Shown: positions 8,493 to 16,082 of the stretch, piece by piece
Layout: every line of letters starts with the position of its first letter
Position numbering within the stretch: the first letter of the stretch is position 1
Assembly (NCBI RefSeq): GCF_938015785.1
Contig: NZ_CALLWC010000014.1
Span: forward strand, 1-25,984
Direction of reading: 5' to 3'
DNA: 25,984 nucleotides
Source: an uncultured Campylobacter sp.
GTDB lineage: Bacteria; Campylobacterota; Campylobacteria; Campylobacterales; Campylobacteraceae
Program-made: the position numbers and the translations under genes
The notes under the pieces: model-generated
Database searches by the model: none
Seen by the model: the letters and a program-made list of their open reading frames with translations, nothing else
Told to the model about the DNA's origin: nothing

Positions 8493-8519
8493 TAGACAAA
8501 AAGGGAAAGATGCTATAAT
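8493..8519 (+). promoter_or_regulatory. Promoter of the rubredoxin gene (extended -10)
   Basis: A perfect extended -10 element, TGCTATAAT (8511-8519), lies about 80 bp before the rubredoxin start. TAGACA (8493-8498) is a plausible -35 box with a short 15-bp spacer, which the extended -10 would tolerate. Confidence 0.6.
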
Positions 8520-8600
8520 ATAATAATAGTTATTGGTTAGTAGATACGCAGCCAATATCATCAATGATTATCGGTGTATTATATATGAGGAGGAGTTCTT

Positions 8601-8762
8601 ATGAAGACGTGGGTTTGCACAGTGTGCGGCTGGGTGTATGACGAGGCGAAAGGGGATGCAGACTACGATCTCGCTCCCGGTGTAGCGTTCGATGATTTGC
8701 CGGAGGATTTTGTCTGCCCTCTCTGTGGGGTGGATAAGAGCATGTTTGAGCAGCAGGAGTGA
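8601..8762 (+). CDS. Rubredoxin
   Basis: A 53-residue iron-sulfur electron carrier of typical size. The two rubredoxin knuckles that hold one iron through four cysteines are both present: CTVCGWVYD near the N-terminus and CPLCGVDKSMFE near the C-terminus. Between them is the usual acidic, proline-containing segment (APGVAFDDLPEDFVCP). In anaerobes such proteins feed electrons to rubrerythrin or superoxide reductase in oxidative-stress defence, or to rubredoxin:oxygen oxidoreductase; no such partner is next to it here. ATG 8601 is preceded by GAGGAGGAG at about 8587-8595. The gene has its own extended -10 promoter and a strong terminator, so it is a single-gene transcript. Confidence 0.96.
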   Translation: MKTWVCTVCGWVYDEAKGDADYDLAPGVAFDDLPEDFVCPLCGVDKSMFEQQE

Positions 8763-8780
8763 CAGGATACTTCTGCTCTT

Positions 8781-8805
8781 GCCCCGCGCGTGCGCGGGGC
8801 TTTTT
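8781..8805 (+). terminator. Strong Rho-independent terminator after rubredoxin
   Basis: GCCCCGCG (8781-8788) pairs with CGCGGGGC (8793-8800) around a CGTG loop and is followed by TTTTT. It is a perfect GC-rich stem 18 bp after the rubredoxin stop. Confidence 0.93.
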
Positions 8806-8836
8806 GTATGACAGAGCAGAAGGGCTGGGAAATATT

Positions 8837-8865
8837 TTGCTTTTCCTTCCGAAATCCCGTATAAT
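8837..8865 (+). promoter_or_regulatory. Promoter of the putP-like gene
   Basis: A consensus TATAAT (8860-8865) is preceded by TTGCTT (8837-8842) with a 17-bp spacer. It lies between the rubredoxin terminator and the symporter gene, giving a 5' leader of about 70 nt. Confidence 0.65.
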
Positions 8866-8940
8866 GAACTGGATATTTTGAGAAGCACGGACTGCGGAGA
8901 TTTTATTGGTGCTTCTTTTGTGCAGTTAGGAGATTTGTTG

Positions 8941-10413
8941 TTGGCAGAGCGAATTGAGATCAGTGCCATTTTTCTCGTCTATATGCTCATAATGATGGGG
9001 ATTGGTGTCTACTATTATCGGCGGACACGCAATATGAGTGACTACTTCCTCGGCAATCGGAAGCTTGGCGCCTGGGTGACATCAATGAGTGCCGAAGCAT
9101 CAGATATGTCGGGGTGGATGCTGATGGGGCTGCCCGGCTTCGCCTATGTGGCAGGGCTCAATGCCGGGTGGATTGCGCTCGGTCTTGCGCTTGGGACATG
9201 GGCAAACTGGCAGTTTGTCGCGGCGCGTCTGCGTGTCTATACGGAGCTGGCACAGAACTCCCTGACTTTACCGGATTTCTTTGAAAATCGTTTTTTTGCC
9301 CATTCGGGCGCACTGCGCGTTGTTCCGGCGATCTTTATCCTTATCTTTTTTATTCTTTATACCTCGTCAGGCTTTGTGGCGGCAGGGCGTCTCTTTGAGA
9401 TGATCTTTCAGCTCCCGTATTTGACAGCACTGCTGCTCGGTGCGGCGGTTGTCGTGTTCTATACACTGGTCGGCGGATTTCTCGCCGTGTCACGCACAGA
9501 TTTTATTCAGGGCGCAATGATGTTTTTTGCCATCCTTGTGGTACCCGTGGGAGCAGCACTGATGTTGGGAGGATTCACGGCAACGGCGGATCTGATCTAT
9601 ACGCAGCACCCCGCATTTTTCTCACCATTAATGAAAGCGGACGGCAGCACGCTGGGGGGCATCGAGTTCATTTCGCTGATGGGGTGGGGGCTTGGCTACT
9701 TTGGACAGCCGCATATCCTTGTGCGCTTTATGGCGATCCGCCATGCAGATGAGCTCCCTCAGGCGACACGCATTGCCATGTCGTGGGTAGTGATCTCCCT
9801 CTCGGCGGCGATTCTCGTCGGCATGGTGGGAGCGGTATATCTTGAGGTTCCGCTGCTGGGTACGGCTGCAGAGACTGTGTTCCTCACGATGGCGGGCAAG
9901 CTCTTTCCGCCAATCGTCGCAGGACTGATCTTGGCGGCGGTGCTGGCGGCGATTATGAGTACGGCATCGGCACAGCTCCTGGTCGCGGCTTCGGCATTTG
10001 CACAGGATATCTATCGGCGCAGCTTCCGCCCTGCGGCACAGCAGGGGGAACTGGTCTGGGTAAGCCGCCTGTCCGTTCTTGTCATTGCGGCGGCGGCAAT
10101 CTACCTCGGACTCAGCCCGGACAATTTTATCCTCGATATGGTGGCATACGCATGGGCAGGCTTCGGCGCCGCTTTTGGCCCTGCGCTTCTTCTGTGCCTC
10201 TTTTGGCGGCGGACGACGGCACGTGGTGTGCTCGCAGGCATTGTGACGGGCGGCATGACCGTGCTCGTCTGGAAGCAGTTTGCCTTCTTCGGCCTCTATG
10301 AAATCGTCCCGGGCTTTCTGCTGGCACTTCTCGCCGTCTGCCTTGTGAGTCGGATGGATGCAGAGCCGCCTGTGGCCGTGACGGAGCTCTTTGACCGTGT
10401 GAATCGGCAGTAG
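8941..10413 (+). CDS. putP: Sodium/solute symporter, PutP-like (sodium/proline)
   Basis: A 490-residue inner-membrane transporter of the SSS family with about 12-13 hydrophobic helices. It has the PutP-type signature SAEASDMSGWMLMGLPG in the second helix region and DYFLGNRKLGAWVTSMSAEASD before it. TLPDFFENRF and the LAAVLAAIMSTASAQLLVAASAFAQDIYRR block of the sodium-site helix 8 are also present. It most likely imports L-proline with Na+; other SSS substrates cannot be excluded. Three TTG codons lie in tandem (8935, 8938, 8941). I chose 8941 because AGGAG (8928-8932) is then 8 nt upstream and the protein starts just before the first helix, like PutP. A longer start at TTG 8878 lacks a ribosome site. 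It is preceded by its own TATAAT promoter. Confidence 0.9.
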   Translation: MAERIEISAIFLVYMLIMMGIGVYYYRRTRNMSDYFLGNRKLGAWVTSMSAEASDMSGWMLMGLPGFAYVAGLNAGWIALGLALGTWANWQFVAARLRVYTELAQNSLTLPDFFENRFFAHSGALRVVPAIFILIFFILYTSSGFVAAGRLFEMIFQLPYLTALLLGAAVVVFYTLVGGFLAVSRTDFIQGAMMFFAILVVPVGAALMLGGFTATADLIYTQHPAFFSPLMKADGSTLGGIEFISLMGWGLGYFGQPHILVRFMAIRHADELPQATRIAMSWVVISLSAAILVGMVGAVYLEVPLLGTAAETVFLTMAGKLFPPIVAGLILAAVLAAIMSTASAQLLVAASAFAQDIYRRSFRPAAQQGELVWVSRLSVLVIAAAAIYLGLSPDNFILDMVAYAWAGFGAAFGPALLLCLFWRRTTARGVLAGIVTGGMTVLVWKQFAFFGLYEIVPGFLLALLAVCLVSRMDAEPPVAVTELFDRVNRQ

Positions 10414-10518
10414 AGAACGGCGCGATGCTCTTATGATGATGACGGAATTTGCCGATATAGAAGAAGTGCTGATATTCAGCCTGCGCCTCTTGGTGCTTAC
10501 GACGATGGGGAGGATATT

Positions 10519-10884
10519 ATGGCGTTTACCTTTACACATGTGAATTTCAACGTACTTGATCTGGAACGCAGCATGGCGTTTTATGAGATGGCATTTGGCT
10601 TTCGGGAGAAGCGCCGTCTGGAGGCGGAGGGCTTTACCCTCGTTTACCTGACGGATGGCACGACGGACTTTGAACTGGAGCTGACGTATCTGCATGAACG
10701 CAAGGACCCCTATAATCTTGGGGAAAAAGAGTTCCATCTGGCACTTCATGCGGATGACTACAAAGCGGCACATGAAAGACATACGGAGATGGGAATCATC
10801 TGCTATGAAAACGCAGGGATGGGAATTTACTTTGTAGAGGATCCGGATGGTTATTGGATTGAAGTTCTCCCAAAAAACATGTGA
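10519..10884 (+). CDS. VOC-family protein, lactoylglutathione lyase (glyoxalase I)-like
   Basis: A 121-residue cytoplasmic protein made of two beta-alpha-beta-beta-beta units. Candidate metal ligands match the glyoxalase I pattern: His7 in FTHVNFNVLDLERSMAFY, a Glu in FELELTYLHE, the His in FHLALHADD, and the Glu in YWIEVLPK near the C-terminus. It would convert the hemithioacetal of methylglyoxal and a small thiol to a lactoyl thioester, but VOC proteins of this size also include other lyases and dioxygenases. GGGGAGG (about 10505-10511) is the ribosome site. It lies 105 bp after the symporter gene in the same direction. Confidence 0.85.
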   Translation: MAFTFTHVNFNVLDLERSMAFYEMAFGFREKRRLEAEGFTLVYLTDGTTDFELELTYLHERKDPYNLGEKEFHLALHADDYKAAHERHTEMGIICYENAGMGIYFVEDPDGYWIEVLPKNM

Positions 10885-10909
10885 CGAACGGTTCTTTTTT
10901 GTGTATAAT
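10881..10909 (+). promoter_or_regulatory. Promoter of the REC-CheX operon
   Basis: TATAAT (10904-10909) lies 17 bp after GTGACG (10881-10886), which shares TGAC with the consensus -35 box. The -35 box overlaps the stop codon of the VOC gene. The operon start codon is 41 bp beyond the -10 box. Confidence 0.55.
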
Positions 10910-10949
10910 ATATTCCAAGCCGATTGTTCACAGCAGAGGGGGCGCTTGA

Positions 10950-11813
10950 ATGGGAAAATTGCGGGTGCTGATCGTGGATGACTCCAAGATCAGCCGCGTG
11001 ATGCTTGCTGAGAACCTAAGGGAGACGGATTTCGAGATCTGTGGGATGGCTGGCGATGCAGCAGAGGCACTGAAGCTCTATACAGAGATGCAGCCAGATC
11101 TCGTGACAATGGATATGAATTTGCCGGATACCAACGGGCTGGAGTGCAGCAGACGTATCCTTATACAGAATGCAGATGCACGGATTCTAATGATCAGTGC
11201 AATGAAGGATTTGAAGCTTATCACCCAGGGCAAGGCAGTTGGGGTACGTGCATTCCTTCAAAAACCGGTGTCGAAGCATGATCTGGTGGATACGCTGCAT
11301 CTGATCGCACACGGAACGGAAAGCAGGGAGGCTGCTTTCCGTGAACTTTATGCAAAGCCATTTGCACGGGCACTTCAGCAGGGAACGGCCGGCCTTCTTA
11401 AGATGGAGGGCGAAACGGAAATCACACCTTATGTGCCGCGTACGCTTGATGTGAATGGTGCCGCTGTCATCATTGGGATCACGGGGTATACCACTGGTCG
11501 TGTCATTCTCTATGCAGAAGAGCCGGTAGTACGCCTTTTTGCTATGCATATGCTCGGGCGCTCCACGGTGGAGGAACTTGGTGAAAATGAGGCAGTGGAT
11601 GCAGTGGAAGAAGCTGCAAACATCATTGCAGGCCGGGCCGTTTCGAAGATCAACAATGTGCTGGACGGGAAGGAACTGCGCTTGACTCCTCCAGGAACGA
11701 TCTGTGGGACAAAAGTGCATATTGTGAGTCCCCGCATGACGACGTTCTGTATCAGCATACAGCTGCCGATAGGGACGGTCCAGATGAATGTGGGCTTTGC
11801 AGAAGGAGAGTAA
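10950..11813 (+). CDS. Response regulator receiver fused to a CheX-like domain
   Basis: A 287-residue cytoplasmic protein. The receiver domain (about 1-122) has the acid pair Asp10/Asp11 (VLIVDDSKIS), the phospho-acceptor Asp55 (LVTMDMNLPD) and the conserved Lys in FLQKPVSKHD. After a short helix, residues about 131-283 look like a CheX/CheC-type phosphatase domain: DVNGAAVIIGITGYTTGRVILY, then EEAANIIAGRAVSKINNVL in place of the family's E-x2-N active-site helix, then a final beta strand pair. CheX removes phosphate from CheY, so the fusion could limit its own phosphorylation or act as a sink. The start has AGAGGGGG at about 10934-10941. A second CheX-like gene follows 3 bp after the stop. 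Family assignment of the second half is by pattern only. Confidence 0.85.
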   Translation: MGKLRVLIVDDSKISRVMLAENLRETDFEICGMAGDAAEALKLYTEMQPDLVTMDMNLPDTNGLECSRRILIQNADARILMISAMKDLKLITQGKAVGVRAFLQKPVSKHDLVDTLHLIAHGTESREAAFRELYAKPFARALQQGTAGLLKMEGETEITPYVPRTLDVNGAAVIIGITGYTTGRVILYAEEPVVRLFAMHMLGRSTVEELGENEAVDAVEEAANIIAGRAVSKINNVLDGKELRLTPPGTICGTKVHIVSPRMTTFCISIQLPIGTVQMNVGFAEGE

Positions 11814-11816
11814 TCG

Positions 11817-12281
11817 ATGGACGCAAAACTGATCAATCCTTTTGTGGATGCCTTTACAACGGTCATGCCGATGCTGGGGTTTCCAGAACCGACGCGCACA
11901 AAGCTCTATGCGGCGTCGAGCCGGGTTAAAAGCCACGGCGTGTCCATGCTGGTCGGCTTTACGAAGCAGATTCGCGGGAATGTGGTTTACAATATGAGCG
12001 AAGATACGGCGAAGTTCATTGCCTCCCAGATGATGATGGGGATGCCGGTTGAGTCGTTTGACGAGATGGCGCAGAGTGCAATCTCGGAGCTCAGTAATAT
12101 GCTGACGGCACATACGGCAACGAACATCACGGCACTGGAGCTGGATGTTGATATTTCGACTCCTTCGCTGACGGTTGGTGCCGACTTCGAAGTAAAGGTC
12201 TGCGATGGACAATATCTCGTCGTTTCCATGGATCTGAGCGGGAAACTTGTCGAGCTGGATATCGCTGTTGACCAGATTTAG
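11817..12281 (+). CDS. CheX-like chemotaxis phosphatase
   Basis: A 154-residue single-domain protein, the usual CheX length. It has an N-terminal INPFVDAFTTVMPML helix, a GFTKQIRGNVVYNMSEDTAKFIASQMMMGMP segment, and the helix SELSNMLTAHTATN, matching the CheX/CheC E-x2-N catalytic motif (ELSN) that removes phosphate from CheY-P. It starts 3 bp after the REC-CheX gene (ribosome site AAGGAGA in the end of that gene), so the two are cotranscribed and probably function together. No other chemotaxis gene (cheA, cheW, MCP) is in the window. A hairpin lies just after the stop. Confidence 0.85.
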   Translation: MDAKLINPFVDAFTTVMPMLGFPEPTRTKLYAASSRVKSHGVSMLVGFTKQIRGNVVYNMSEDTAKFIASQMMMGMPVESFDEMAQSAISELSNMLTAHTATNITALELDVDISTPSLTVGADFEVKVCDGQYLVVSMDLSGKLVELDIAVDQI

Positions 12282-12291
12282 TATCGAAGGG

Positions 12292-12317
12292 ATGACAGAC
12301 ATGCAGCTTTCTGTCAT
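12292..12317 (+). terminator. Hairpin between the CheX-like gene and DUF1934
   Basis: ATGACAGA (12292-12299) and TCTGTCAT (12310-12317) form a perfect 8-bp stem with a 10-nt loop, 10 bp after the CheX-like stop. There is no T-run right after it, so it may be a weak terminator, an RNA-stability hairpin or a protein-binding palindrome. Confidence 0.4.
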
Positions 12318-12359
12318 GCTTTCGCTGCGCAGAACACTTTTTATCGGAGGGGTTGTTCG

Positions 12360-12830
12360 ATGAAGGGTGCAGAGCAGGTGCGTGTCTTTTTTAGAGGAAG
12401 ACAGGTAGATGCTGCGGGTGAGGAGAGCCGTATTACGCTGTCCGTTATGGGACGGCGTTTTTTGCGTGGAGAGAGCCGCTATGTAAGCTATGACGATGCT
12501 GAGCTGATTGAAGGAGCGACGGTGCCGACCATTCTGCGCATCAATACGGAGGAAGTGCGCCTGCAGCGGCGCGGCGTTGTGCGCTGTACACAGAGTTTTG
12601 TGCCGGGGCAGGAACGGCACGGAGACTACCGAACACCCTATGGGCGGTTCTCGCTCTCTACATTGACGCGCCGCCTGCGTGTACGCACGCTCTCCAATGG
12701 GGTGGAGGAGGCATATATTTTTTATACACTCTATGTTGACGGTATGCGCCAGAGTGACAATACCCTTGAGATACGAATTGAGCCAATGCAAAGGAGACCA
12801 AATCAAGGTGGATATCAAACAGCAGATTGA
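12360..12830 (+). CDS. DUF1934 (YwiB-like) beta-barrel protein
   Basis: A 156-residue soluble protein of the DUF1934 family, which has a calycin-like beta-barrel and no settled function. Visible family features are the antiparallel strands VRVFFRGRQVDAAGEESRIT, YVSYDDAELIEGATVPTILRI and the closing VEEAYIFYTLYVDGMRQSDNTLEIRI. In Firmicutes this gene commonly sits immediately upstream of argS, and here it overlaps argS by 23 bp. That strongly supports both the identity and a Firmicute origin of this half. The ribosome site GGAGGGG (about 12346-12352) precedes ATG 12360. Confidence 0.85.
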   Translation: MKGAEQVRVFFRGRQVDAAGEESRITLSVMGRRFLRGESRYVSYDDAELIEGATVPTILRINTEEVRLQRRGVVRCTQSFVPGQERHGDYRTPYGRFSLSTLTRRLRVRTLSNGVEEAYIFYTLYVDGMRQSDNTLEIRIEPMQRRPNQGGYQTAD

Positions 12831-14454
12831 GCAGGCGCTCATCAATGCCGTAAAAGCGGCGGTGTCAGCGGGAGAACTTTCGGAGGGCGGTACGCTTCCG
12901 CCCATTCTTCTGGAGGAACCGCCGAACAAGGAACTTGGCGATTTTGCAACAAATTTCGCCATGCAGTCGGCACGTATTTTTCATCAACCTCCGAAGAAGA
13001 TCGCGGAGATTCTGGGGACTCACATCACGGGCTCATGGCTTGATCATGCAGAGGTGGCGGGGCCCGGCTTTCTTAATTTCTATCTCAAGAAAGATGTGAT
13101 TGCAGATACGCTGCGCGACATTCTCCGTACAGGGGAGAACTATGGCGCGCTTCCGCCGAAAGATCTGCCTCCGATACAGGTAGAGTACGTTAGTGCGAAT
13201 CCGACGGGGCCCCTCCACGTCGGACATGGACGCGGTGCGGCGGTTGGCTCGGCACTGGTGAAGCTGCTGCGTAAGGCAGGCTATGAGGTCCAGAGTGAAT
13301 ATTATGTCAACGATGCGGGGAAGCAAATGGATCTGCTTGCCATATCGGTGAATGCGCGCTATCTTGAACGACTCGGACAGAAGATTGTATTTCCAGAGAA
13401 CGGCTATCACGGTGCGGACATCATCGATACAGCACAGCGCATCATTGACCGGGATGGGGATCGCTATCTCGCCTTGTCCGAAGAGGAGCGGTTGGAGAAG
13501 TTCAAGGACATTGCCTATAAAGAGAAGCTCGCGGTTCTGAGAGAAGATCTGGCGGATTTTAGGGTGACATTCGATCGCTGGTTCAGTGAGCGCACGCTTC
13601 ATCCGGAGGCGGTGCAACGCGTTGTTGATGTGCTGCTGGAACGCGGCACCGCCTACGAGAAGGATGGTGCAGTGTGGCTGCGCTCAACGGATTACGGGGA
13701 CGACAAGGATCGTGTGATTTTCCGCGATAACGGTGTGCCGACATATCTCGCAGCGGACATTGCCTACCACGATGATAAATACAGGCGCGGCTACGGTCGC
13801 CTCATCAACATCTGGGGCGCCGATCATCACGGCTACATCGCGCGCCTAAAGGCCGCCGTGCATTTTCTGGGCTACGACGAAAGCAGGCTCGAGATCATCC
13901 TAATGCAGATGGTAAATTTACTCAAAGACGGGCAGACCTACAAGATGAGCAAGCGCGCGGGCAATGCGATTTTGATGAGCGACGTGCTCGCCGCGATCGG
14001 CAGGGACGCCATGCGATTTATCTTCATCAGCAAAAAGGGCGAGACGCCGCTTGAGTTCGATGTGGACGAGCTCGCGCGCGAGGACAGCAGCAATCCGATC
14101 TTTTACATCAACTACGCCCACGCGCGGGTCAATCAAATTTTTACCAAAGCGGGCAAGTGCGAGGCGGACGTCTTGGGCGCGGACTTCGGCGCGCTAGATG
14201 AAGCGGGGCTCGGCCTAGCTTTTGCGGCGCTTAGCTTGAATGAAATTTTAAACGACGCATTTAATTCGCGCGGCTTGCAGAAGCTGCCAGATTTCCTAAA
14301 GGCGCTCGCGGCGGACTTTCACAAATACTACAACGAAAACCGCGTCGTAGGCAGCGAGAACGAGGATGCGAAGCTCAAGCTGTTCGCGCTCGTAGCGCTC
14401 AGTATCCGCACAGCGTTTGCTCTGATGGGTCTAAGCGCGAAAGAAAAGATGTAG
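12808..14454 (+). CDS. argS: Arginyl-tRNA synthetase, apparently a two-genome hybrid
   Basis: Charges tRNA-Arg with arginine. The frame encodes 548 residues, close to normal length. It contains the N-terminal Add-1 domain, the class I HIGH motif as HVGHG (about residue 137) in NPTGPLHVGHGRGAAVGSAL, YYVNDAGKQMDLL, INIWGADHHGYIAR, YKMSKRAGN (about 379) and a DALR-type anticodon domain ending FALMGLSAKEKM. The start is GTG 12808, with AAGGAG at 12791-12796, overlapping DUF1934. Codon use changes inside the gene. Up to about 13,740 it matches the left half. From AGG (13783) and CTA (13846) onward it matches the right half, with AAATTT words and CTA leucines, and the protein becomes Campylobacter-like (DGQTYKMSKRAGNAILMSDVL, SSNPIFYINYAHARVNQIF). 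The hybrid is probably an assembly product; each parent genome should have its own intact argS. Confidence 0.9.
   Translation: MDIKQQIEQALINAVKAAVSAGELSEGGTLPPILLEEPPNKELGDFATNFAMQSARIFHQPPKKIAEILGTHITGSWLDHAEVAGPGFLNFYLKKDVIADTLRDILRTGENYGALPPKDLPPIQVEYVSANPTGPLHVGHGRGAAVGSALVKLLRKAGYEVQSEYYVNDAGKQMDLLAISVNARYLERLGQKIVFPENGYHGADIIDTAQRIIDRDGDRYLALSEEERLEKFKDIAYKEKLAVLREDLADFRVTFDRWFSERTLHPEAVQRVVDVLLERGTAYEKDGAVWLRSTDYGDDKDRVIFRDNGVPTYLAADIAYHDDKYRRGYGRLINIWGADHHGYIARLKAAVHFLGYDESRLEIILMQMVNLLKDGQTYKMSKRAGNAILMSDVLAAIGRDAMRFIFISKKGETPLEFDVDELAREDSSNPIFYINYAHARVNQIFTKAGKCEADVLGADFGALDEAGLGLAFAALSLNEILNDAFNSRGLQKLPDFLKALAADFHKYYNENRVVGSENEDAKLKLFALVALSIRTAFALMGLSAKEKM
13740..13855. other. Probable junction between Negativicute and Campylobacter sequence
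   Basis: Everything upstream belongs stylistically with the left genome and everything downstream with the right. The segment codes for the most conserved argS stretch (AADIAYHDDKYRRGY, INIWGADHHGYI), where two unrelated argS genes can share long identical words. The last clearly left-type codons are ACA TAT CTC GCA (13741-13752). The first right-type marks are AGG at 13783-13785 and CTA at 13846-13848, and TAAATTTA follows by 13,920. The exact breakpoint cannot be placed without both parent sequences. Confidence 0.8.
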
Positions 14455-14468
14455 CCGCACAGGCTACA
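14450..14468 (+). terminator. Short hairpin at the argS stop codon
   Basis: TGTAGCC (14450-14456) and GGCTACA (14462-14468) form a perfect 7-bp stem around GCACA. The argS TAG is in the left arm. There is no clear T-run after it, so terminator function is uncertain. Confidence 0.4.
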
Positions 14469-14919
14469 TTCGCGCCGATATCCCTAAATCTCACGAACGA
14501 AATTTTATGATTTAAAATACAAAGCGAAATTTTACGGCGGAATCTGGGATGAAATTTTATCGCGAAATTTGACTTAAAATTCTATCGCTATAAAATTTTA
14601 AAGCTAGTTCTAAATTTGCGGCTCGTAAAATTTTGATTTTAGAATTTTGCGAGCGATTTCACGGTATTACTGCGGCTCCAGGTGCGGTTCTTAAAATTTA
14701 AAATTCGGCTGCAAATTTACCGCTTGCGGAATTTTGAAATTCTAAAATTTTACGGCGCGGAAGCTTTAAGTAAAATTTTAAAACAAGGCTTGAGGTACTA
14801 AAATTTTGCGCAGATCAAATTTCATGTGAGGGAATTTCATCCGCAAAATTTATTCGGACGGGATTTGCCTGCAAGACCGCCCTTAAGCTCCGCGGCACAT
14901 CGCCGCAAAAAGGATATAT
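14455..14919. other. 465-bp gap, AAATTT-word rich, no gene seen
   Basis: The stretch is filled with AAATTT, AAAATTTT and GAATTTT words on both strands, typical of the intergenic text of this half. Positions 14572-14650 are a diverged direct copy of 16004-16082, and the 18-mer at 14743-14760 recurs at 16118-16135. No coding frame with a ribosome site was found. The last bases carry AAAAGGA (14908-14914), the ribosome site of the next gene. Confidence 0.6.
14572..14650 (+). repeat. Intergenic direct repeat, copy 1 of 2
   Basis: About 79 nt align without gaps to 16004-16082 with roughly three quarters or more of positions equal. The longest shared core begins AAATTCTATCGCTAT. Both copies lie upstream of plus-strand genes (Hcp-like protein and small membrane protein), and both are followed at a distance by the identical 18-mer TAAAATTTTACGGCGCGG. 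Confidence 0.7.
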
Positions 14920-15702
14920 ATGAGAAAGATCATCGACATAACGGCGCTTTCTATCGCCGTTTGCGTCTTGGTTATGGTGCTTTTTTGGCCGTCGCCCGTT
15001 TTATCGTTTAAATGCTACCGCGGCGATAGCGTAGGCTGCGCGCAGCTGGGGCGCGACAAGCTCTCCCGCGGAGATTACGACGGCGCAAAGTTCGCTCTTT
15101 CTAAGGCTTGCGAGGCGGGCGAAAAAGACAGCTGTTTTGACTTGGGAGCCCTATACGATGGCGAGGGCAATGCGACGCAAGCGGGCGTATTTTATACCGC
15201 AGCGTGCGATAAAAACGTCGCCATATCCTGCCACAAGCTAGGCAACCTATATCAGCGAGGGCGCCTGAGTAGGGACTTCGCCGCGGCAGCTCGGCACTAT
15301 ATCAAGGCTTGCGATTTGGGCTACGCTAAGAGCTGCCACAATGCGGCCGTGGTCTATTTCACGGGCGGTTTTGGGCTTGCGGCGGATCAGGCAAAGGCGG
15401 TGAGCTTTTTCGAGCGAGGCTGTGACGGCGGGCTAGTGGATAGCTGCTATAATGCCGGCGTTGCGTATGATAAGGGTCTCGGCGCACCGCAGGATCGCGA
15501 CCAGGCGGAGAAGCTTTACACCAAATCCTGCGAGCTGGGCTACGGCGATGCCTGCAATAATTTAGGCTATTTGTATGTGAGCAAGGGGGATTTGCGCGGA
15601 TTTTCTAAGGGGCTTGGATGGGTCAAAAAGGGCTGCGACGCGGGCAATAAAAAATCCTGTCAGATCTACGAATTTATGAAAGAGCAAATTTTAAAGAAGT
15701 AG
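14920..15702 (+). CDS. Cysteine-rich Sel1-repeat (Hcp-like) exported protein
   Basis: A 260-residue protein with an N-terminal signal peptide or anchor (MRKIIDITALSIAVCVLVMVLFWPS). After that come about seven helix-pair repeats of roughly 36 residues. Nearly every repeat carries a cysteine pair spaced C-x7-C: ACEAGEKDSC, ACDKNVAISC, ACDLGYAKSC, GCDGGLVDSC, SCELGYGDAC and GCDAGNKKSC. This is the pattern of Helicobacter cysteine-rich proteins (HcpA-type Sel1 repeats), where each pair forms a disulfide that staples the helix pair. It is therefore expected to be periplasmic or secreted and to depend on Dsb oxidation. Partners are unknown. ATG 14920 follows AAAAGGA by 5-6 nt. Codon use is fully of the right-half type. 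Confidence 0.9.
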   Translation: MRKIIDITALSIAVCVLVMVLFWPSPVLSFKCYRGDSVGCAQLGRDKLSRGDYDGAKFALSKACEAGEKDSCFDLGALYDGEGNATQAGVFYTAACDKNVAISCHKLGNLYQRGRLSRDFAAAARHYIKACDLGYAKSCHNAAVVYFTGGFGLAADQAKAVSFFERGCDGGLVDSCYNAGVAYDKGLGAPQDRDQAEKLYTKSCELGYGDACNNLGYLYVSKGDLRGFSKGLGWVKKGCDAGNKKSCQIYEFMKEQILKK

Positions 15703-15732
15703 GCGCTTGGTAGCCCGGCGCATGTTTCGGTT

Positions 15733-15840
15733 TGTACTGCCTGCCGTGCACCGTCTGTTTTGTATTGCTCGTCGTGCACCGTCTGTCGTATGGCGTCTGT
15801 TGTGCTACTTGCCTTGCACCGTCTATCTACGCTACTCGTA
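15733..15840. repeat. Degenerate tandem repeats with TGCACCGTCT core
   Basis: Three copies of a unit resembling TGTATTGCTCGTCGTGCACC are spaced 28 and 40 bp (cores at 15747, 15775, 15815). The text TGCTACTTGCC at 15803 resembles TGCTACTTACC at 17914 in another gap, suggesting a dispersed repeat family. Confidence 0.5.
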
Positions 15841-16003
15841 GCGCGGTATTGGTTTTTGCGATGGGCTTGTCTGCGATATTGCCGCGACGGGTTTGTGAGC
15901 TTTTGTAGCGCGCGCAATTTCGCCGCGATTTTGCGACGTGCGAAATTCTGCAAGGCGCAGATAGTCTATGCATGCGATTAGTTAAATTTAGCGGAGGAGC
16001 TTT

Positions 16004-16082
16004 ACTTGAAATTCTATCGCTATGAAATTTTAAGGCTTAGCTCTAAATTCAGGGCTTGCAGAATCTCGACTTTAAAATTTTA
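16004..16082 (+). repeat. Intergenic direct repeat, copy 2 of 2
   Basis: Matches 14572-14650 over about 79 nt without gaps, sharing AAATTCTATCGCTAT and CTCTAAATT-like blocks. It lies about 100 bp before the TTG start of the small membrane protein gene. Confidence 0.7.

Noticed and set aside
9628..10782. Minus-strand frame of 384 codons opposite putP and the VOC gene
   Set aside because: It crosses two real genes and a promoter region, and its product is a highly basic, low-quality sequence without motifs.
11187..12962. Long open frame of 591 codons on the minus strand
   Set aside because: It runs antisense across the REC-CheX, CheX and DUF1934 genes, which have family motifs, ribosome sites and operon spacing. 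The antisense product has no family features and is rich in His, Arg and Cys, as expected for a shadow frame.
12808..14454. Hybrid argS taken as a genuine inter-phylum gene fusion
   Set aside because: The change in codon use and gap style continues to the end of the window on the right and to its start on the left, so the whole flanks differ. A chimeric contig explains this more simply than gene conversion limited to argS.
14455..14919. AAATTTT words considered as a CRISPR array or origin repeats
   Set aside because: The words have no constant spacing or constant unit and occur in all gaps and linkers of the right half. They look like genome-wide word bias, not an array.
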